Assembly: GCF_008704495.1 (NCBI RefSeq)
Contig: NZ_CP023699.1
Location: 4,216,001-4,280,000, forward strand
Direction: 5' to 3'
Length of the DNA: 64,000 nt
Source: Streptomyces kanamyceticus
GTDB lineage: Bacteria; Actinomycetota; Actinomycetes; Streptomycetales; Streptomycetaceae
Under the pieces are notes generated by a model. That model was not told the DNA's origin. It did no database searches and worked only from the letters and a program-made list of their open reading frames with translations. The first letter of the stretch is position 1, and the number at the start of each line of letters is the position of its first letter. A program made the position numbers and the translations under genes. Positions 17,390 through 28,485 of the stretch are shown here, piece by piece.

Positions 17390-17417
17390 AGTCTAGGGCC
17401 TGCTAAAGCCTCGGTAA
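17390..17417 (-). promoter_or_regulatory. Putative vegetative promoter of nuo2
   Basis: On the minus strand TTACCG (17412-17417) and TAGACT (17390-17395) are separated by 16 bases, an arrangement like the HrdB consensus. It lies 64 bases before the nuoA2 start, in the divergent gap to the kinase gene. This is a by-eye match only. Confidence 0.3.
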
Positions 17418-17520
17418 GCAGAGCGTCACGCTTCGGTCAGGGCGAGGTGGGGTTATCCCCCGCGCTTCCGGGCGGCGGCCCTCATGGCTTTGCGGCGGCC
17501 GACCGGGCACTCTGGCGCGT

Positions 17521-18723
17521 ATGACCGCTAGCTCCACGCCACTTCACGACGACCGGCCGCCGCCCGCGCGCTTCGCGTACGACACGCACACCTGGAAGGA
17601 GATCGCGCACCTCCTGGTGAATCTGCCCGTGGGCATGCTCGGTTTCCTCTACGCGGTGTCCGTGCTGGCCATCGGCGTCCCCCTGACGGTGACGGTCGTC
17701 GGCCTTCCGCTGCTCGCGGTGGGGCTGCTCGGCGCCCGCCTGATCGGCAGGGCGGAACGGGCGCGCGCCAGGAAGCTGCTCGGCGTACGGATCGACGAGC
17801 CGAGCCCGATGCCGATGATCGGTACGTCCGGCTTCTTCGGGCGGCTGTGGTCGAGCCTGAAGGACCCGGTGGGCTGGCGCACCATGCTGTACTCGTTCAT
17901 CCGGCTGCCCTGGGGCGTGCTCACCTTCGGCGTCATGGCGACCGGGCTCTTCGTGGCCTGGCCGGTGCTGCCGTTCATCGCGCGCGGCCTGGCCAACGCG
18001 GACCGGGCGATGGTGCGCGGGCTGCTCTCCCCCTCCGACGAGCTGGAGCGGCGCATCGCCGAACTGGAGTCGGACCGCGGCGTCGTCGTGGACACCGCCG
18101 CCGCCGACCTGCGCCGCATCGAACGCGACCTGCACGACGGAGCGCAGGCCCGCCTCGTCGCCCTCGCCATGGGCCTGGGCCTGGCCAAGGAGAAGCTCAC
18201 CGAGGACCCCGAAGCCGCCGCCCGCATGGTCGACGAAGCCCACGGCGAAGTGAAGGTCGCCCTGCAAGAACTCCGCGACCTCGCCCGCGGCATCCACCCC
18301 GCCGTCCTCACCGACCGCGGCCTGAACGCCGCGCTCTCCTCCCTCGCCGCCCGCTGCACCGTGCCGGTGAAGGTGACCGCCGACCTCCCCGCGCGCCCCG
18401 CCGCCGCCATCGAGGGCAGCGCGTACTTCACGGTCTCCGAGCTGCTCCAGAACGTCAGCAAGCACAGCGGCGCGCGGTCCGCGAGCGTCGAGGTGTGGCG
18501 CTCGGAGGACCGGCTCCTGATCCAGGTGTCGGACGACGGGCGCGGCGGCGCGCGGCTCGACGGGGGCACGGGCATGGCGGGCCTCGCGGACCGGCTCGGC
18601 GCCGTCGACGGGCTCTTCGTGATCGACTCCCCGGAGGGCGGACCGACCACGATCACGGCGGAACTGCCCTGGCGCGACCGTGCCAGTGACCCCGCACCGC
18701 AGCCCGGCGCCGGCCGGAGGTAG
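17521..18723 (+). CDS. Sensor histidine kinase with N-terminal membrane sensor domain
   Basis: The 400-residue kinase of a two-component system has a four-helix membrane 'putative sensor' domain (residues about 20-165), then a HisKA_3 dimerisation region with RRIERDLHDGAQARL, phospho-acceptor His205, then a HATPase domain with SELLQNVSKHSG and the G-box GGGTGMAGLADRL-like segment. It autophosphorylates and passes phosphate to a NarL-type regulator; the one encoded at 21833 is the natural partner. ATG 17521 starts divergently from nuo2. About 300 bp of its kinase core are nearly identical to the next gene, unlike the rest. Confidence 0.9.
   Translation: MTASSTPLHDDRPPPARFAYDTHTWKEIAHLLVNLPVGMLGFLYAVSVLAIGVPLTVTVVGLPLLAVGLLGARLIGRAERARARKLLGVRIDEPSPMPMIGTSGFFGRLWSSLKDPVGWRTMLYSFIRLPWGVLTFGVMATGLFVAWPVLPFIARGLANADRAMVRGLLSPSDELERRIAELESDRGVVVDTAAADLRRIERDLHDGAQARLVALAMGLGLAKEKLTEDPEAAARMVDEAHGEVKVALQELRDLARGIHPAVLTDRGLNAALSSLAARCTVPVKVTADLPARPAAAIEGSAYFTVSELLQNVSKHSGARSASVEVWRSEDRLLIQVSDDGRGGARLDGGTGMAGLADRLGAVDGLFVIDSPEGGPTTITAELPWRDRASDPAPQPGAGRR
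18061..18368 (+). repeat. Near-identical segment shared with the second kinase gene (copy A)
   Basis: This stretch aligns without gaps to 19562-19869, with about eight mismatches over 308 bases by hand count. It covers the end of the sensor linker, the phospho-His helix and the start of the ATPase domain. Flanking parts of the two genes are much more diverged. Confidence 0.8.
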
Positions 18724-18823
18724 GGAAAACCCCCGGTCGAAGACGCCGACGCACTCCATGGTCCGCAGCGGCGCGGGCGGCGATTCTGGAGGTACGACAA
18801 CCGAGCAGAAACGGACGACACCG

Positions 18824-20182
18824 ATGGCCACGGAATACGGACAGGGGTACGCACAGATGGACCGGCCGGACTTCCGGGCAGCCGACGTCGAGGAACGGCG
18901 GCGCCACCGCATCCCCGCCGGGCTGCGCGCCCCGATCGAGGCCCGCACCTGGCGGGAGCTTCTCTACACCGTGCTGAGCCTGCCGATCGGCATCACCGCG
19001 TTCGTCTTCGCCGTCACGATGGTCTCGCTCGGCGCCGGGCTCCTGATCACCTTCATCGGCGTCCCGGTGCTCGCGGGTGCGCTGGCCGCCTGCCGCGGCA
19101 TCGGCGCCCTGGAGCGGACCAGGGCCCGGGCGCTGCTCGGCATGGACATCGCCTCGCCCGAGCCGCTGCGGCCGCGCTCAGGCGGCCTGATGGCGCACAT
19201 CGGGGCCGTCCTCAAGAGCGGCACTTCCTGGCGGAACCTGCTCTACTCGCTGCTGCTCATGCCGTGGTCGCTGTTCTCGTTCATCGTGGCGATCGTCTTC
19301 TGGTCGTACGGCTGGCTGATGCTGACGTACCCGCTGTGGTTCTGGCTCTTCCCGATGTACGGCGGCCAGGACGGCATCCAGCTCTACGGCGACGACGGCC
19401 ACCGCATCTACCTCGACAACCCCTTCGAGATCACGCTCACCGCGGCGACCGGCCTGCTGATCACGCTGGCGACGCCCTGGATCCTGCGGGCCCTGACCAC
19501 CGTGGACCGCCTGATGGTCCACGGCCTGCTCGGCCCCTCGCAGCTCGCGACCCGTGTCGTCGAACTGGAGTCGGACCGCGGCGTCGTCGTGGACACCGCC
19601 GCCGCCGACCTTCGCCGCATCGAACGCGACCTGCACGACGGAGCGCAGGCCCGCCTCGTCGCCCTCGCCATGGATCTGGGCCTGGCCAAGGAGAAGCTCA
19701 CCGAGGACCCCGAAGCCGCCGCACGCATGGTCGACGAAGCCCACGGCGAAGTGAAGGTCGCCCTGCAAGAACTCCGCGACCTCGCCCGCGGCATCCACCC
19801 CGCCGTCCTCACCGACCGCGGCCTGGACGCGGCGCTCTCCGCGCTCGCCGCCCGCTGCACCGTGCCGGTCCAGGTGGAGGTGGACCTGTCGAGCCGCCCG
19901 GTCGCCGCCATCGAGGGCATCGCGTACTTCACGGTCTCCGAGCTGCTCCAGAACATCAGCAAGCACAGCCGGGCGAGCCAGGGCACGGTCGACGTCTGGC
20001 GTACGGAGGACCGGCTGATGCTCCAGATCACCGACAACGGCGTGGGCGGCGCCGACACCTCGGCGGGTTCCGGTCTCGCCGGGCTCGCGGAGCGGCTCGA
20101 CGCGGTCGACGGGATCCTGGTGGTCGTCTCACCGCACGGCGGACCGACCACGATCACCGCGGAACTGCCCTGGCGCGCCTAG
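18824..20182 (+). CDS. Second sensor histidine kinase, paralogue of the preceding gene
   Basis: The 452-residue kinase has the same plan: an N-terminal soluble stretch, four membrane segments of the 'putative sensor' domain with an extra insertion (about residues 170-225, including YGGQDGIQLYGDDGHRIYLD), the HisKA_3 helix with His271 in RDLHDGAQARL, and a HATPase domain with SELLQNISKHSR and GLAGLAERL. ATG 18824 (MATEYGQGYAQMDRP) is chosen as the first start with protein-like content. The sensor insertion is absent from the first kinase, so the two probably sense different signals and share one output. Confidence 0.88.
   Translation: MATEYGQGYAQMDRPDFRAADVEERRRHRIPAGLRAPIEARTWRELLYTVLSLPIGITAFVFAVTMVSLGAGLLITFIGVPVLAGALAACRGIGALERTRARALLGMDIASPEPLRPRSGGLMAHIGAVLKSGTSWRNLLYSLLLMPWSLFSFIVAIVFWSYGWLMLTYPLWFWLFPMYGGQDGIQLYGDDGHRIYLDNPFEITLTAATGLLITLATPWILRALTTVDRLMVHGLLGPSQLATRVVELESDRGVVVDTAAADLRRIERDLHDGAQARLVALAMDLGLAKEKLTEDPEAAARMVDEAHGEVKVALQELRDLARGIHPAVLTDRGLDAALSALAARCTVPVQVEVDLSSRPVAAIEGIAYFTVSELLQNISKHSRASQGTVDVWRTEDRLMLQITDNGVGGADTSAGSGLAGLAERLDAVDGILVVVSPHGGPTTITAELPWRA
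19562..19869 (+). repeat. Near-identical segment shared with the first kinase gene (copy B)
   Basis: This is the partner of 18061-18368 at a constant offset of 1501 bases. It encodes the phospho-His helix region of the second kinase. Confidence 0.8.
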
Positions 20183-20287
20183 CACTTGAGCCACTGGTAC
20201 GTGAGCCACCCGAACCGACCCGCCGCCTCCCCCGGATTGGATACCTTCGCCCCCAGCGGCGCAGGACGTCCCGGGGGAGGCGGCATC

Positions 20288-21754
20288 ATGCAGAGGGTCA
20301 GGCCACGGCTGCGCGAGCGGCTCGCGCAGCGGCTGAGCGGCACCGCCCCCGCGCCGCCGCAGGACGCGGGCGGCGGGCCCGCGGCCACGAACGGCCAGCC
20401 GTTCGACTACCGGGTCCGGGTCCTCGTGGAGATCCACCGGGATCCGGACGAACTGGCCCTCGCGGAAGAGGTGTTGGCAGGCCGCGGCTGGCCGGTGCGG
20501 GCACCGAAGCCCGGCGAGTACGCGCCGGACGAGGTGACCGAGGGGTACGTGCCCCGGATCGTGGAGGTCCGGCTGCTCGGCGCCCGCGACGGCGCGGCCC
20601 AGCAGGCGCTGCACATGGTGATGGACCTGTCGAAGGCCATGGAACTGGCCCTGCACGTACGGGACGCGGCGCTCATCCAGCACCGGCCCGATCCGCACAT
20701 CACCTGGGAGATCCATCCGAGACGGGTGCCGGGGCCGCGCGAACGGTTCCGGCGGTTCTGGGCCGACGACGGCACGGACGACGCCGCCCCGCGGCCCCTG
20801 CGGGTGATCCGGATCCCGGAGCAGGCCCCTGAGTCGGACGCGCTCGCGGCGGCGGCCTCGCACTCACCTGCCTGGCCGCCGTTCGACGCCGCGGAGCACG
20901 CGGTGCGTCCCGCGCGGATCAACCGGCTCTCCCCCGCGTGGTGGGGCCAGGCGTTCCTGGCCCTGGTCACCGTCGCCGCCGCGCTGCTGGCCATCCGCCA
21001 TCTGCACCTCCCCGACGAACCCGCGCCCGTCGGCTACTCCGTCCTGTTCTCCGTCGGCATCTCGGCGATGGGCCTGCTCACCTCCGTCTTCGGCGCGGGC
21101 GCCTGGTTCGCCCTGCGCCAGTCGAGCGCGCTGCGGCACGTCCTGCCCTGGGCGCTGCCGGTCGCGCTGCCCGCCGCGTTCGCCGCGGTTCCGCAGGTGG
21201 GGCAGCTGCTCCACACGTCGTACCTCTCGGCGTTCGACCTGTCGGGCGAGGTCGAGGGCGGCGGCTGGAGCGACGCGCTCAGGGCCGGGCTGCTCCTGAC
21301 GGGGGCGGCGCTGTACGGACTGCTCATCGGGCTCGGCGCGGGCGGCTGGGTGTACCGGACCACCGCCCGCTCGGGCACCCCCTTCGGCCTCACGCTGTTC
21401 ATCGGCGTCTACGCGGGGCTCGCCGCCGGTCTGGTCCTGGCCAACACGGTGATGGAGCGCGCGGGCGACTCCGGCGACGACGCCCGCGCCACCGCGGCCG
21501 CGTACCGCACGCCCGGCTCCTACTACGGCCTGGAGCCGGAGTTCGTCTGCGTGCTCCCGAAGGGCAAGGAACCCCCGATCTACGGCGGCCGCCTGCCCAC
21601 AGGGCGGCCGCTGCTCACCTTCGGTCCCAAGGGCGATCGCGTCTCACTGTGGGATCCGAAGGCGGAGCGGGCGCTCGGCATGCGGCTCGAAGACGCCACT
21701 TTCGTACCCGCCAAGACCGAACACGGCAAAGCGATCTGCCCGCGAACGCCATAA
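20288..21754 (+). CDS. Membrane protein of unknown function in a two-component locus
   Basis: ATG 20288 follows GGGGGAGG at seven bases, an excellent ribosome binding site, and gives 488 residues. Residues 1-215 are soluble and charged, about 216-400 contain five hydrophobic segments, and the last 90 residues are soluble with two cysteines. An odd number of helices would put the tail outside the cell, where the cysteines could pair. I recognise no domain. It lies between two sensor kinases and their likely response regulator, in the same direction, so it may be an accessory sensor or a target of the system. Confidence 0.78.
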   Translation: MQRVRPRLRERLAQRLSGTAPAPPQDAGGGPAATNGQPFDYRVRVLVEIHRDPDELALAEEVLAGRGWPVRAPKPGEYAPDEVTEGYVPRIVEVRLLGARDGAAQQALHMVMDLSKAMELALHVRDAALIQHRPDPHITWEIHPRRVPGPRERFRRFWADDGTDDAAPRPLRVIRIPEQAPESDALAAAASHSPAWPPFDAAEHAVRPARINRLSPAWWGQAFLALVTVAAALLAIRHLHLPDEPAPVGYSVLFSVGISAMGLLTSVFGAGAWFALRQSSALRHVLPWALPVALPAAFAAVPQVGQLLHTSYLSAFDLSGEVEGGGWSDALRAGLLLTGAALYGLLIGLGAGGWVYRTTARSGTPFGLTLFIGVYAGLAAGLVLANTVMERAGDSGDDARATAAAYRTPGSYYGLEPEFVCVLPKGKEPPIYGGRLPTGRPLLTFGPKGDRVSLWDPKAERALGMRLEDATFVPAKTEHGKAICPRTP

Positions 21755-21832
21755 GGCCCCTCGTCCGCGCGATACTGAAGGGGTTGGGGGCCGGAATTTC
21801 ATACGCGGGGGGCCGTGGACGTGGAGGACAAA

Positions 21833-22492
21833 GTGCGGGTGGTCATCGCCGAGGATTCAGTGCTGCTCAGGGAGGGGCTGACCCGGTTGCTGACCGACCG
21901 CGGGCATGACGTGGTCGCTGGTGTGGGTGACGCCGACGCACTGATCAAGACAATCACCGAGCTGGCGGCGGAGAACGCCCTGCCGGACGTGGTCGTCGCC
22001 GACGTGCGGATGCCGCCGACGCACACCGACGAGGGGGTGCGCGCCGCGGTGTACCTGCGCGCCCAGCACCCCGGCCTCGGTGTCCTGGTCCTCTCGCAGT
22101 ACGTCGAGGAGCAGTACGCGACCGAGCTGCTCGCCGGATCGAGCAGGGGGGTGGGCTATCTGCTCAAGGACCGGGTCGCCGAGGTGCGCGAGTTCGTCGA
22201 CGCGGTGGTGCGGGTGGCCGACGGGGGCACGGCGCTCGACCCCGAGGTCGTGGCGCAGCTGCTCGGCCGCAGCCGGAAGCAGGACGTCCTCGCGGGGCTT
22301 ACTCCGCGTGAACGCGAGGTACTCGGCCTGATGGCCGAAGGACGGACGAACTCCGCGGTCGCCCGGCAGCTCGTGGTGAGCGACGGAGCCGTCGAGAAGC
22401 ACGTGAGCAACATCTTCCTGAAGCTCGGCCTGTCCCAGAGTGACGGGGATCACCGCCGCGTGCTCGCGGTGCTCACCTACCTCAACTCATAG
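21833..22492 (+). CDS. NarL/FixJ-family response regulator
   Basis: The 219-residue regulator has a receiver domain (acidic Glu7/Asp8, phospho-acceptor Asp57 in [10 protein letters not shown], Lys112 in YLLKDRV) and a LuxR-type helix-turn-helix from about residue 155 ([18 protein letters not shown], then [12 protein letters not shown]). It binds DNA when phosphorylated, presumably by one or both kinases upstream. GTG 21833 is preferred because GGAGG lies five bases before it; GTG 21815 in the same frame would add six residues. Confidence 0.9.
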   Translation: MRVVIAEDSVLLREGLTRLLTDRGHDVVAGVGDADALIKTITELAAENALPDVVVADVRMPPTHTDEGVRAAVYLRAQHPGLGVLVLSQYVEEQYATELLAGSSRGVGYLLKDRVAEVREFVDAVVRVADGGTALDPEVVAQLLGRSRKQDVLAGLTPREREVLGLMAEGRTNSAVARQLVVSDGAVEKHVSNIFLKLGLSQSDGDHRRVLAVLTYLNS

Positions 22493-22820
22493 GGAACTGA
22501 CACCCTGTCAGATGGCGTCGGCGAGCAGTCGCTCGTCCGACGCCCACCAGGCAGCCGTCGGACAGTCGCAAGTGAGCCACCAGAACGCCGCAAGGAAAGC
22601 CATAGAGAGTCCTAGAACCAAAGGATGAGCCGGAAGCGTCATCCAAGAAGGGCCGGGGGGCGAGGCAGACCATGACAAGTCGGTACGTAAGGGCGTCTCA
22701 GAAGCACGTCCACCATGCGAGCTACCCGAGGAAGGCGACCCTTACAGACGTAGGGTGGGCCTTGGAGGCGTCAGCCGTCCTGGCGTTTCCGCTCAGCCGC
22801 CTCGAGGGAGGTCCAGTTCA
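22493..22820 (+). other. 328-bp intergenic region before korA
   Basis: No gene is seen. A short hairpin CTGACA-CCC-TGTCAG (22497-22511) directly follows the response-regulator stop and could be a weak terminator. Further on, GGATGA and TCATCC about ten bases apart form another short inverted pair near 22624-22645. The promoter and leader of korAB must lie here, but no clear promoter boxes were picked out. Confidence 0.4.
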
Positions 22821-25836
<3,016 letters not shown>

Positions 25837-25861
25837 CCCTCGCCGGTCGACTGCCGTACGC

Positions 25862-25897
25862 CGAGGCCCGGTCCTGATCCGTCAGGACCGGGCCTCG
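25862..25897. terminator. Perfect 16-bp hairpin terminator overlapping a gene end
   Basis: CGAGGCCCGGTCCTGA (25862-25877) pairs perfectly with TCAGGACCGGGCCTCG (25882-25897) across a TCCG loop. The right arm contains the stop codon and last codons of the leftward hxlR gene. It separates korB from that convergent gene and should work in both directions. Confidence 0.85.
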
Positions 25898-26262
25898 TCG
25901 TATGCCTCACGCGCCTTCTGGACGTCGCCCATGCGCCGCTCCGTCCAGGTCGAGAGGGTCCTGACCTGCGCGGCGGCCTCGCGTCCCAGATCGGTCAGGG
26001 AGTAGTCGACGCGGGGCGGGATCACCGGCTTGGCATCGCGGTGCACCAGGCCGTCGCGCTCCAGGGTCTGCAGGGTCTGGGTCAGCGACTTCTCGCTGAC
26101 GCGGCTGATGTCGCTGATGGCGCGGCGCAGCTCGCTGAACCGGTACGAACGCTCTTCGAGCGCGATCAGGATCAGGACGCCCCAGCGGCTGGTGACGTGC
26201 TCCAGGACCAGGCGGTAGGGGCACAGCGCCTCGACGGCGGACTTCTGGGTACTTACGGCCAT
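25882..26262 (-). CDS. HxlR/DUF24-family redox regulator (QorR-like)
   Basis: The 126-residue winged-helix protein has the DUF24 layout: Cys14 in EALCPYRLV, then a region SRWGVLILIALEERSYRFSE, a recognition helix near SLTQTLQTLERDGLVHR, and PVIPPRVDYSLTDLG. In several DUF24 proteins (YodB, QorR) this N-terminal Cys senses quinones or oxidants. It is divergent from a Qor2-like gene, the same arrangement as qorR-qor2 in Corynebacterium, so it probably represses that gene and itself. ATG 26262. Confidence 0.9.
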   Translation of the reverse strand: MAVSTQKSAVEALCPYRLVLEHVTSRWGVLILIALEERSYRFSELRRAISDISRVSEKSLTQTLQTLERDGLVHRDAKPVIPPRVDYSLTDLGREAAAQVRTLSTWTERRMGDVQKAREAYDEARS

Positions 26263-26295
26263 GCAAGTACCTTACTTCAAGGTGGGTACTTACGG
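26247..26295. promoter_or_regulatory. Repeated GGTACTT half-sites, likely HxlR operator
   Basis: GGGTACTTACGG occurs twice as a direct repeat (26247-26258 and 26284-26295). An inverted AAGTACC at 26265-26271 faces GGTACTT at 26285-26291. All three lie around the hxlR start codon and the promoter of the divergent Qor2-like gene. Confidence 0.6.
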
Positions 26296-26364
26296 ATAGT
26301 TAGTGTCGAAGCTAGGGTGGGTGGCAGACCACACCGAAGCGTTACCCACCAGGAGATTTCAGAC

Positions 26365-27225
26365 ATGAGCATCGTCGTCACCGGAGCCACCGGACACCTC
26401 GGCCGTCTCGTCGTCGAGGGGCTGCTCGCCGCCCGGGTCCCGGCCGGGGAGATCGCGGCCGTCGTCCGCGACAAGGACAAGGCCGCCGACCTCGCCGAGC
26501 GTGGCGTCGAGCTGCGGGTCGCCGACTACAGCGCCCCCGAGACCCTGCGCGGGGCCTTCGCCGCGGGCGACCGCGTCCTGCTGATCTCCGGCAGCGAGGT
26601 CGGCAGCCGGGTGCCGCAGCACCGCGCCGTGGTCGACGCCGCGCGCTCGGCGGGCGTCGCGCTCCTCGCGTACACGGGCATACTCGGCGGCCCCGACGCC
26701 GACTTCGACCTCGCGGCCGAGCACAAGGAGACCGAGCGGATCATCCTCGACTCCGGCCTGCCGCACGTCTTCCTGCGCAACGGCTGGTACCACGAGAACT
26801 ACACCGAGCACCTCGCCCCGGTCCTGGCGCACGGCGCCGTCGTCGGCTCGGCGGGCGAGGGCCGCGTCGCCTCCGCCTCGCGTGCCGACTACGCCGCGGC
26901 CGCCGTCGCCGTACTGACCGGCGAGGGCCACGAGGGCAAGACCTACGAGCTGAGCGGCGACGTGGCGTGGAGCCTCGCCGAGTACGCCGCCGAGGTGGCC
27001 GCGCGCACCGGCAAGGACATCTCGTACGCGAACGTCCCCGCCGAGCAGCACCTCGCGATCCTGACCGGCGCCGGGGTGCCGGAGCCGATGGCGGCGCTCC
27101 TCGTCGACGTGGACGCGGCTATCGGGCGGGGGCGCCTCGCAGGGACGAGTGGTGACCTGGCGCGGCTGATCGGGCGGCCCACCACGCGGATCGCTGACGC
27201 TGTGTCTGTGGCGGTCACTGGCTGA
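26365..27225 (+). CDS. NAD(P)H-binding quinone oxidoreductase (Qor2/YtfG-like)
   Basis: The 286-residue atypical SDR/NmrA-type protein starts MSIVVTGATGHLGRLVVEGL, a dinucleotide-binding motif with GATGHLG at residues 7-13. Later segments LRNGWYHENYTEHLAPVLAH and YELSGDVAWSLAEYAAEVA are typical of the Qor2 group, which reduces quinones with NADPH. ATG 26365 has AGGAG nine bases upstream. It is divergent from, and probably regulated by, the DUF24 protein, which fits a quinone-stress response. Confidence 0.9.
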   Translation: MSIVVTGATGHLGRLVVEGLLAARVPAGEIAAVVRDKDKAADLAERGVELRVADYSAPETLRGAFAAGDRVLLISGSEVGSRVPQHRAVVDAARSAGVALLAYTGILGGPDADFDLAAEHKETERIILDSGLPHVFLRNGWYHENYTEHLAPVLAHGAVVGSAGEGRVASASRADYAAAAVAVLTGEGHEGKTYELSGDVAWSLAEYAAEVAARTGKDISYANVPAEQHLAILTGAGVPEPMAALLVDVDAAIGRGRLAGTSGDLARLIGRPTTRIADAVSVAVTG

Positions 27226-27273
27226 TGCCCCGGCCCGGGGCGGAGCGGCTCAACCCCTTCGCCCTTCGGGCTC

Positions 27274-27294
27274 GTCCTCAAACGCCGGACGGGC
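27274..27294. repeat. Streptomyces dispersed repeat (GTCCTCAAACGCCGGACGGG core)
   Basis: The core reading CCGTCCGGCGTTTGAGGAC on the other strand is one I know as an abundant intergenic repeat in Streptomyces genomes. It follows the Qor2-like gene and lies before rarD; ACGGGCTTTT ending hints at a terminator use. Only one copy is visible here. Confidence 0.55.
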
Positions 27295-27408
27295 TTTTCC
27301 TCCTCCCCCTGTGTCATGAGCGTCTCTCTTTTACGGGCATGACATGGCGGGGCTCCCGGCGCTACCTTCAGGGGGCAGCGTGGGGCTGCCGAGCACCAAG
27401 GAGGGGCC

Positions 27409-28419
27409 GTGGACAGCGGAGCAGCCGGGCAGTCGAGGAGTGAGCAGCGGATCGGGCTCCTGAACGGCTTCGCGGCGTACGGGATGTGGGGGCTCGTCCC
27501 CCTCTTCTGGCCCCTGCTCAAACCGGCCGGCGCCATCGAGATCCTCGCCCACCGGATGGCCTGGTCCCTCGTCGCGGTCGGCATCGCGCTGCTCTTCGTA
27601 CGGCGCTGGGCCTGGGCGGGCGAGCTGATCCGGCAGCCGCGCAGGCTGGGCCTGGTGGCGATCGCCGCGGCGGTCATCACCGTGAACTGGGGCCTCTACA
27701 TCTGGTCGGTGAACACCGGCCACGTCGTGGAGGCCTCGCTCGGCTACTTCATCAACCCCCTCGTCACCATCGCCATGGGCGTCCTGCTGCTCGGCGAGCG
27801 GCTGCGGCCCGTGCAGTGGGCGGCGGTCGGCGTCGGCCTCGCCGCGGTGCTCGTGCTCGCGTTCGGTTACGGCAGGCCGCCGTGGATCTCCCTCGTCCTC
27901 GCCTTCTCCTTCGCGACGTACGGCCTGGTGAAGAAGAAGGTCAACCTCAGCGGCCTGGAGTCGCTCACCGCCGAGACCGCCGTGCAGTTCCTGCCCGCGG
28001 TCGGCTATCTGGTGTGGCTCGGCGCGCAGGGCGACGCCACGTTCGGGTCCGAGGGCGTCGGGCACGCGGCGCTGCTCGCCACCACCGGTGTGGTGACCGC
28101 CGTGCCCCTGGTCTGCTTCGGGGCCGCGGCGATCCGGGTGCCGCTCTCCACGCTGGGGCTGCTGCAGTACCTCGCGCCCGTCTTCCAGTTCCTGCTCGGG
28201 ATCCTGTACTTCCACGAGGCGATGCCGCCCGAGCGGTGGGCGGGCTTCGCGCTGGTGTGGCTCGCGCTGTCGTTGCTGACGTTCGACGCGTTGCGCATCG
28301 CGCGGCGGAATGCGGTGCGGGTGGCTGCCGCCAGGGGAGCGGTGGCCTCGGCGGCGTCCCGGCCTGCGGCCGCGTCGGCCGCCTCGCCCGGTCGTGAGGC
28401 GCGGGAGACGGTCGTCTGA
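27409..28419 (+). CDS. rarD: EamA-family transporter RarD
   Basis: The 336-residue protein has about ten membrane helices in two EamA halves. RarD signatures are present: NGFAAYGMWGLVPLFWPLLK near the start, ILAHRMAWSL, and INPLVTIAMGVLLLGERLRP in the middle. GTG 27409 follows AAGGAGG by four bases. RarD proteins were linked to chloramphenicol sensitivity but their substrate is not settled. The last 30 residues are an Ala-rich cytoplasmic tail. Confidence 0.93.
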   Translation: MDSGAAGQSRSEQRIGLLNGFAAYGMWGLVPLFWPLLKPAGAIEILAHRMAWSLVAVGIALLFVRRWAWAGELIRQPRRLGLVAIAAAVITVNWGLYIWSVNTGHVVEASLGYFINPLVTIAMGVLLLGERLRPVQWAAVGVGLAAVLVLAFGYGRPPWISLVLAFSFATYGLVKKKVNLSGLESLTAETAVQFLPAVGYLVWLGAQGDATFGSEGVGHAALLATTGVVTAVPLVCFGAAAIRVPLSTLGLLQYLAPVFQFLLGILYFHEAMPPERWAGFALVWLALSLLTFDALRIARRNAVRVAAARGAVASAASRPAAASAASPGREARETVV

Positions 28420-28450
28420 GCACGGTGGGCGAGCTCGGGTTCGTCGTGGC

Positions 28451-28485
28451 TGAGCGCGCAGTTCCCCGCGCCCCTAACGGGGCGC
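28451..28485. terminator. Dispersed Streptomyces repeat acting as terminator
   Basis: The stretch around GCAGTTCCCCGCGCCCC is a common Streptomyces intergenic repeat by my recollection. Its end forms a hairpin: GCGCCCC (28468-28474), loop TAAC, GGGGCGC (28479-28485). It lies between convergent rarD and the NmrA-like gene and includes the latter's stop codon. Confidence 0.55.

Noticed and set aside
22493..22820. Riboswitch or small RNA before korA
   Set aside because: Only two short hairpins are seen; no known riboswitch core could be matched by eye.
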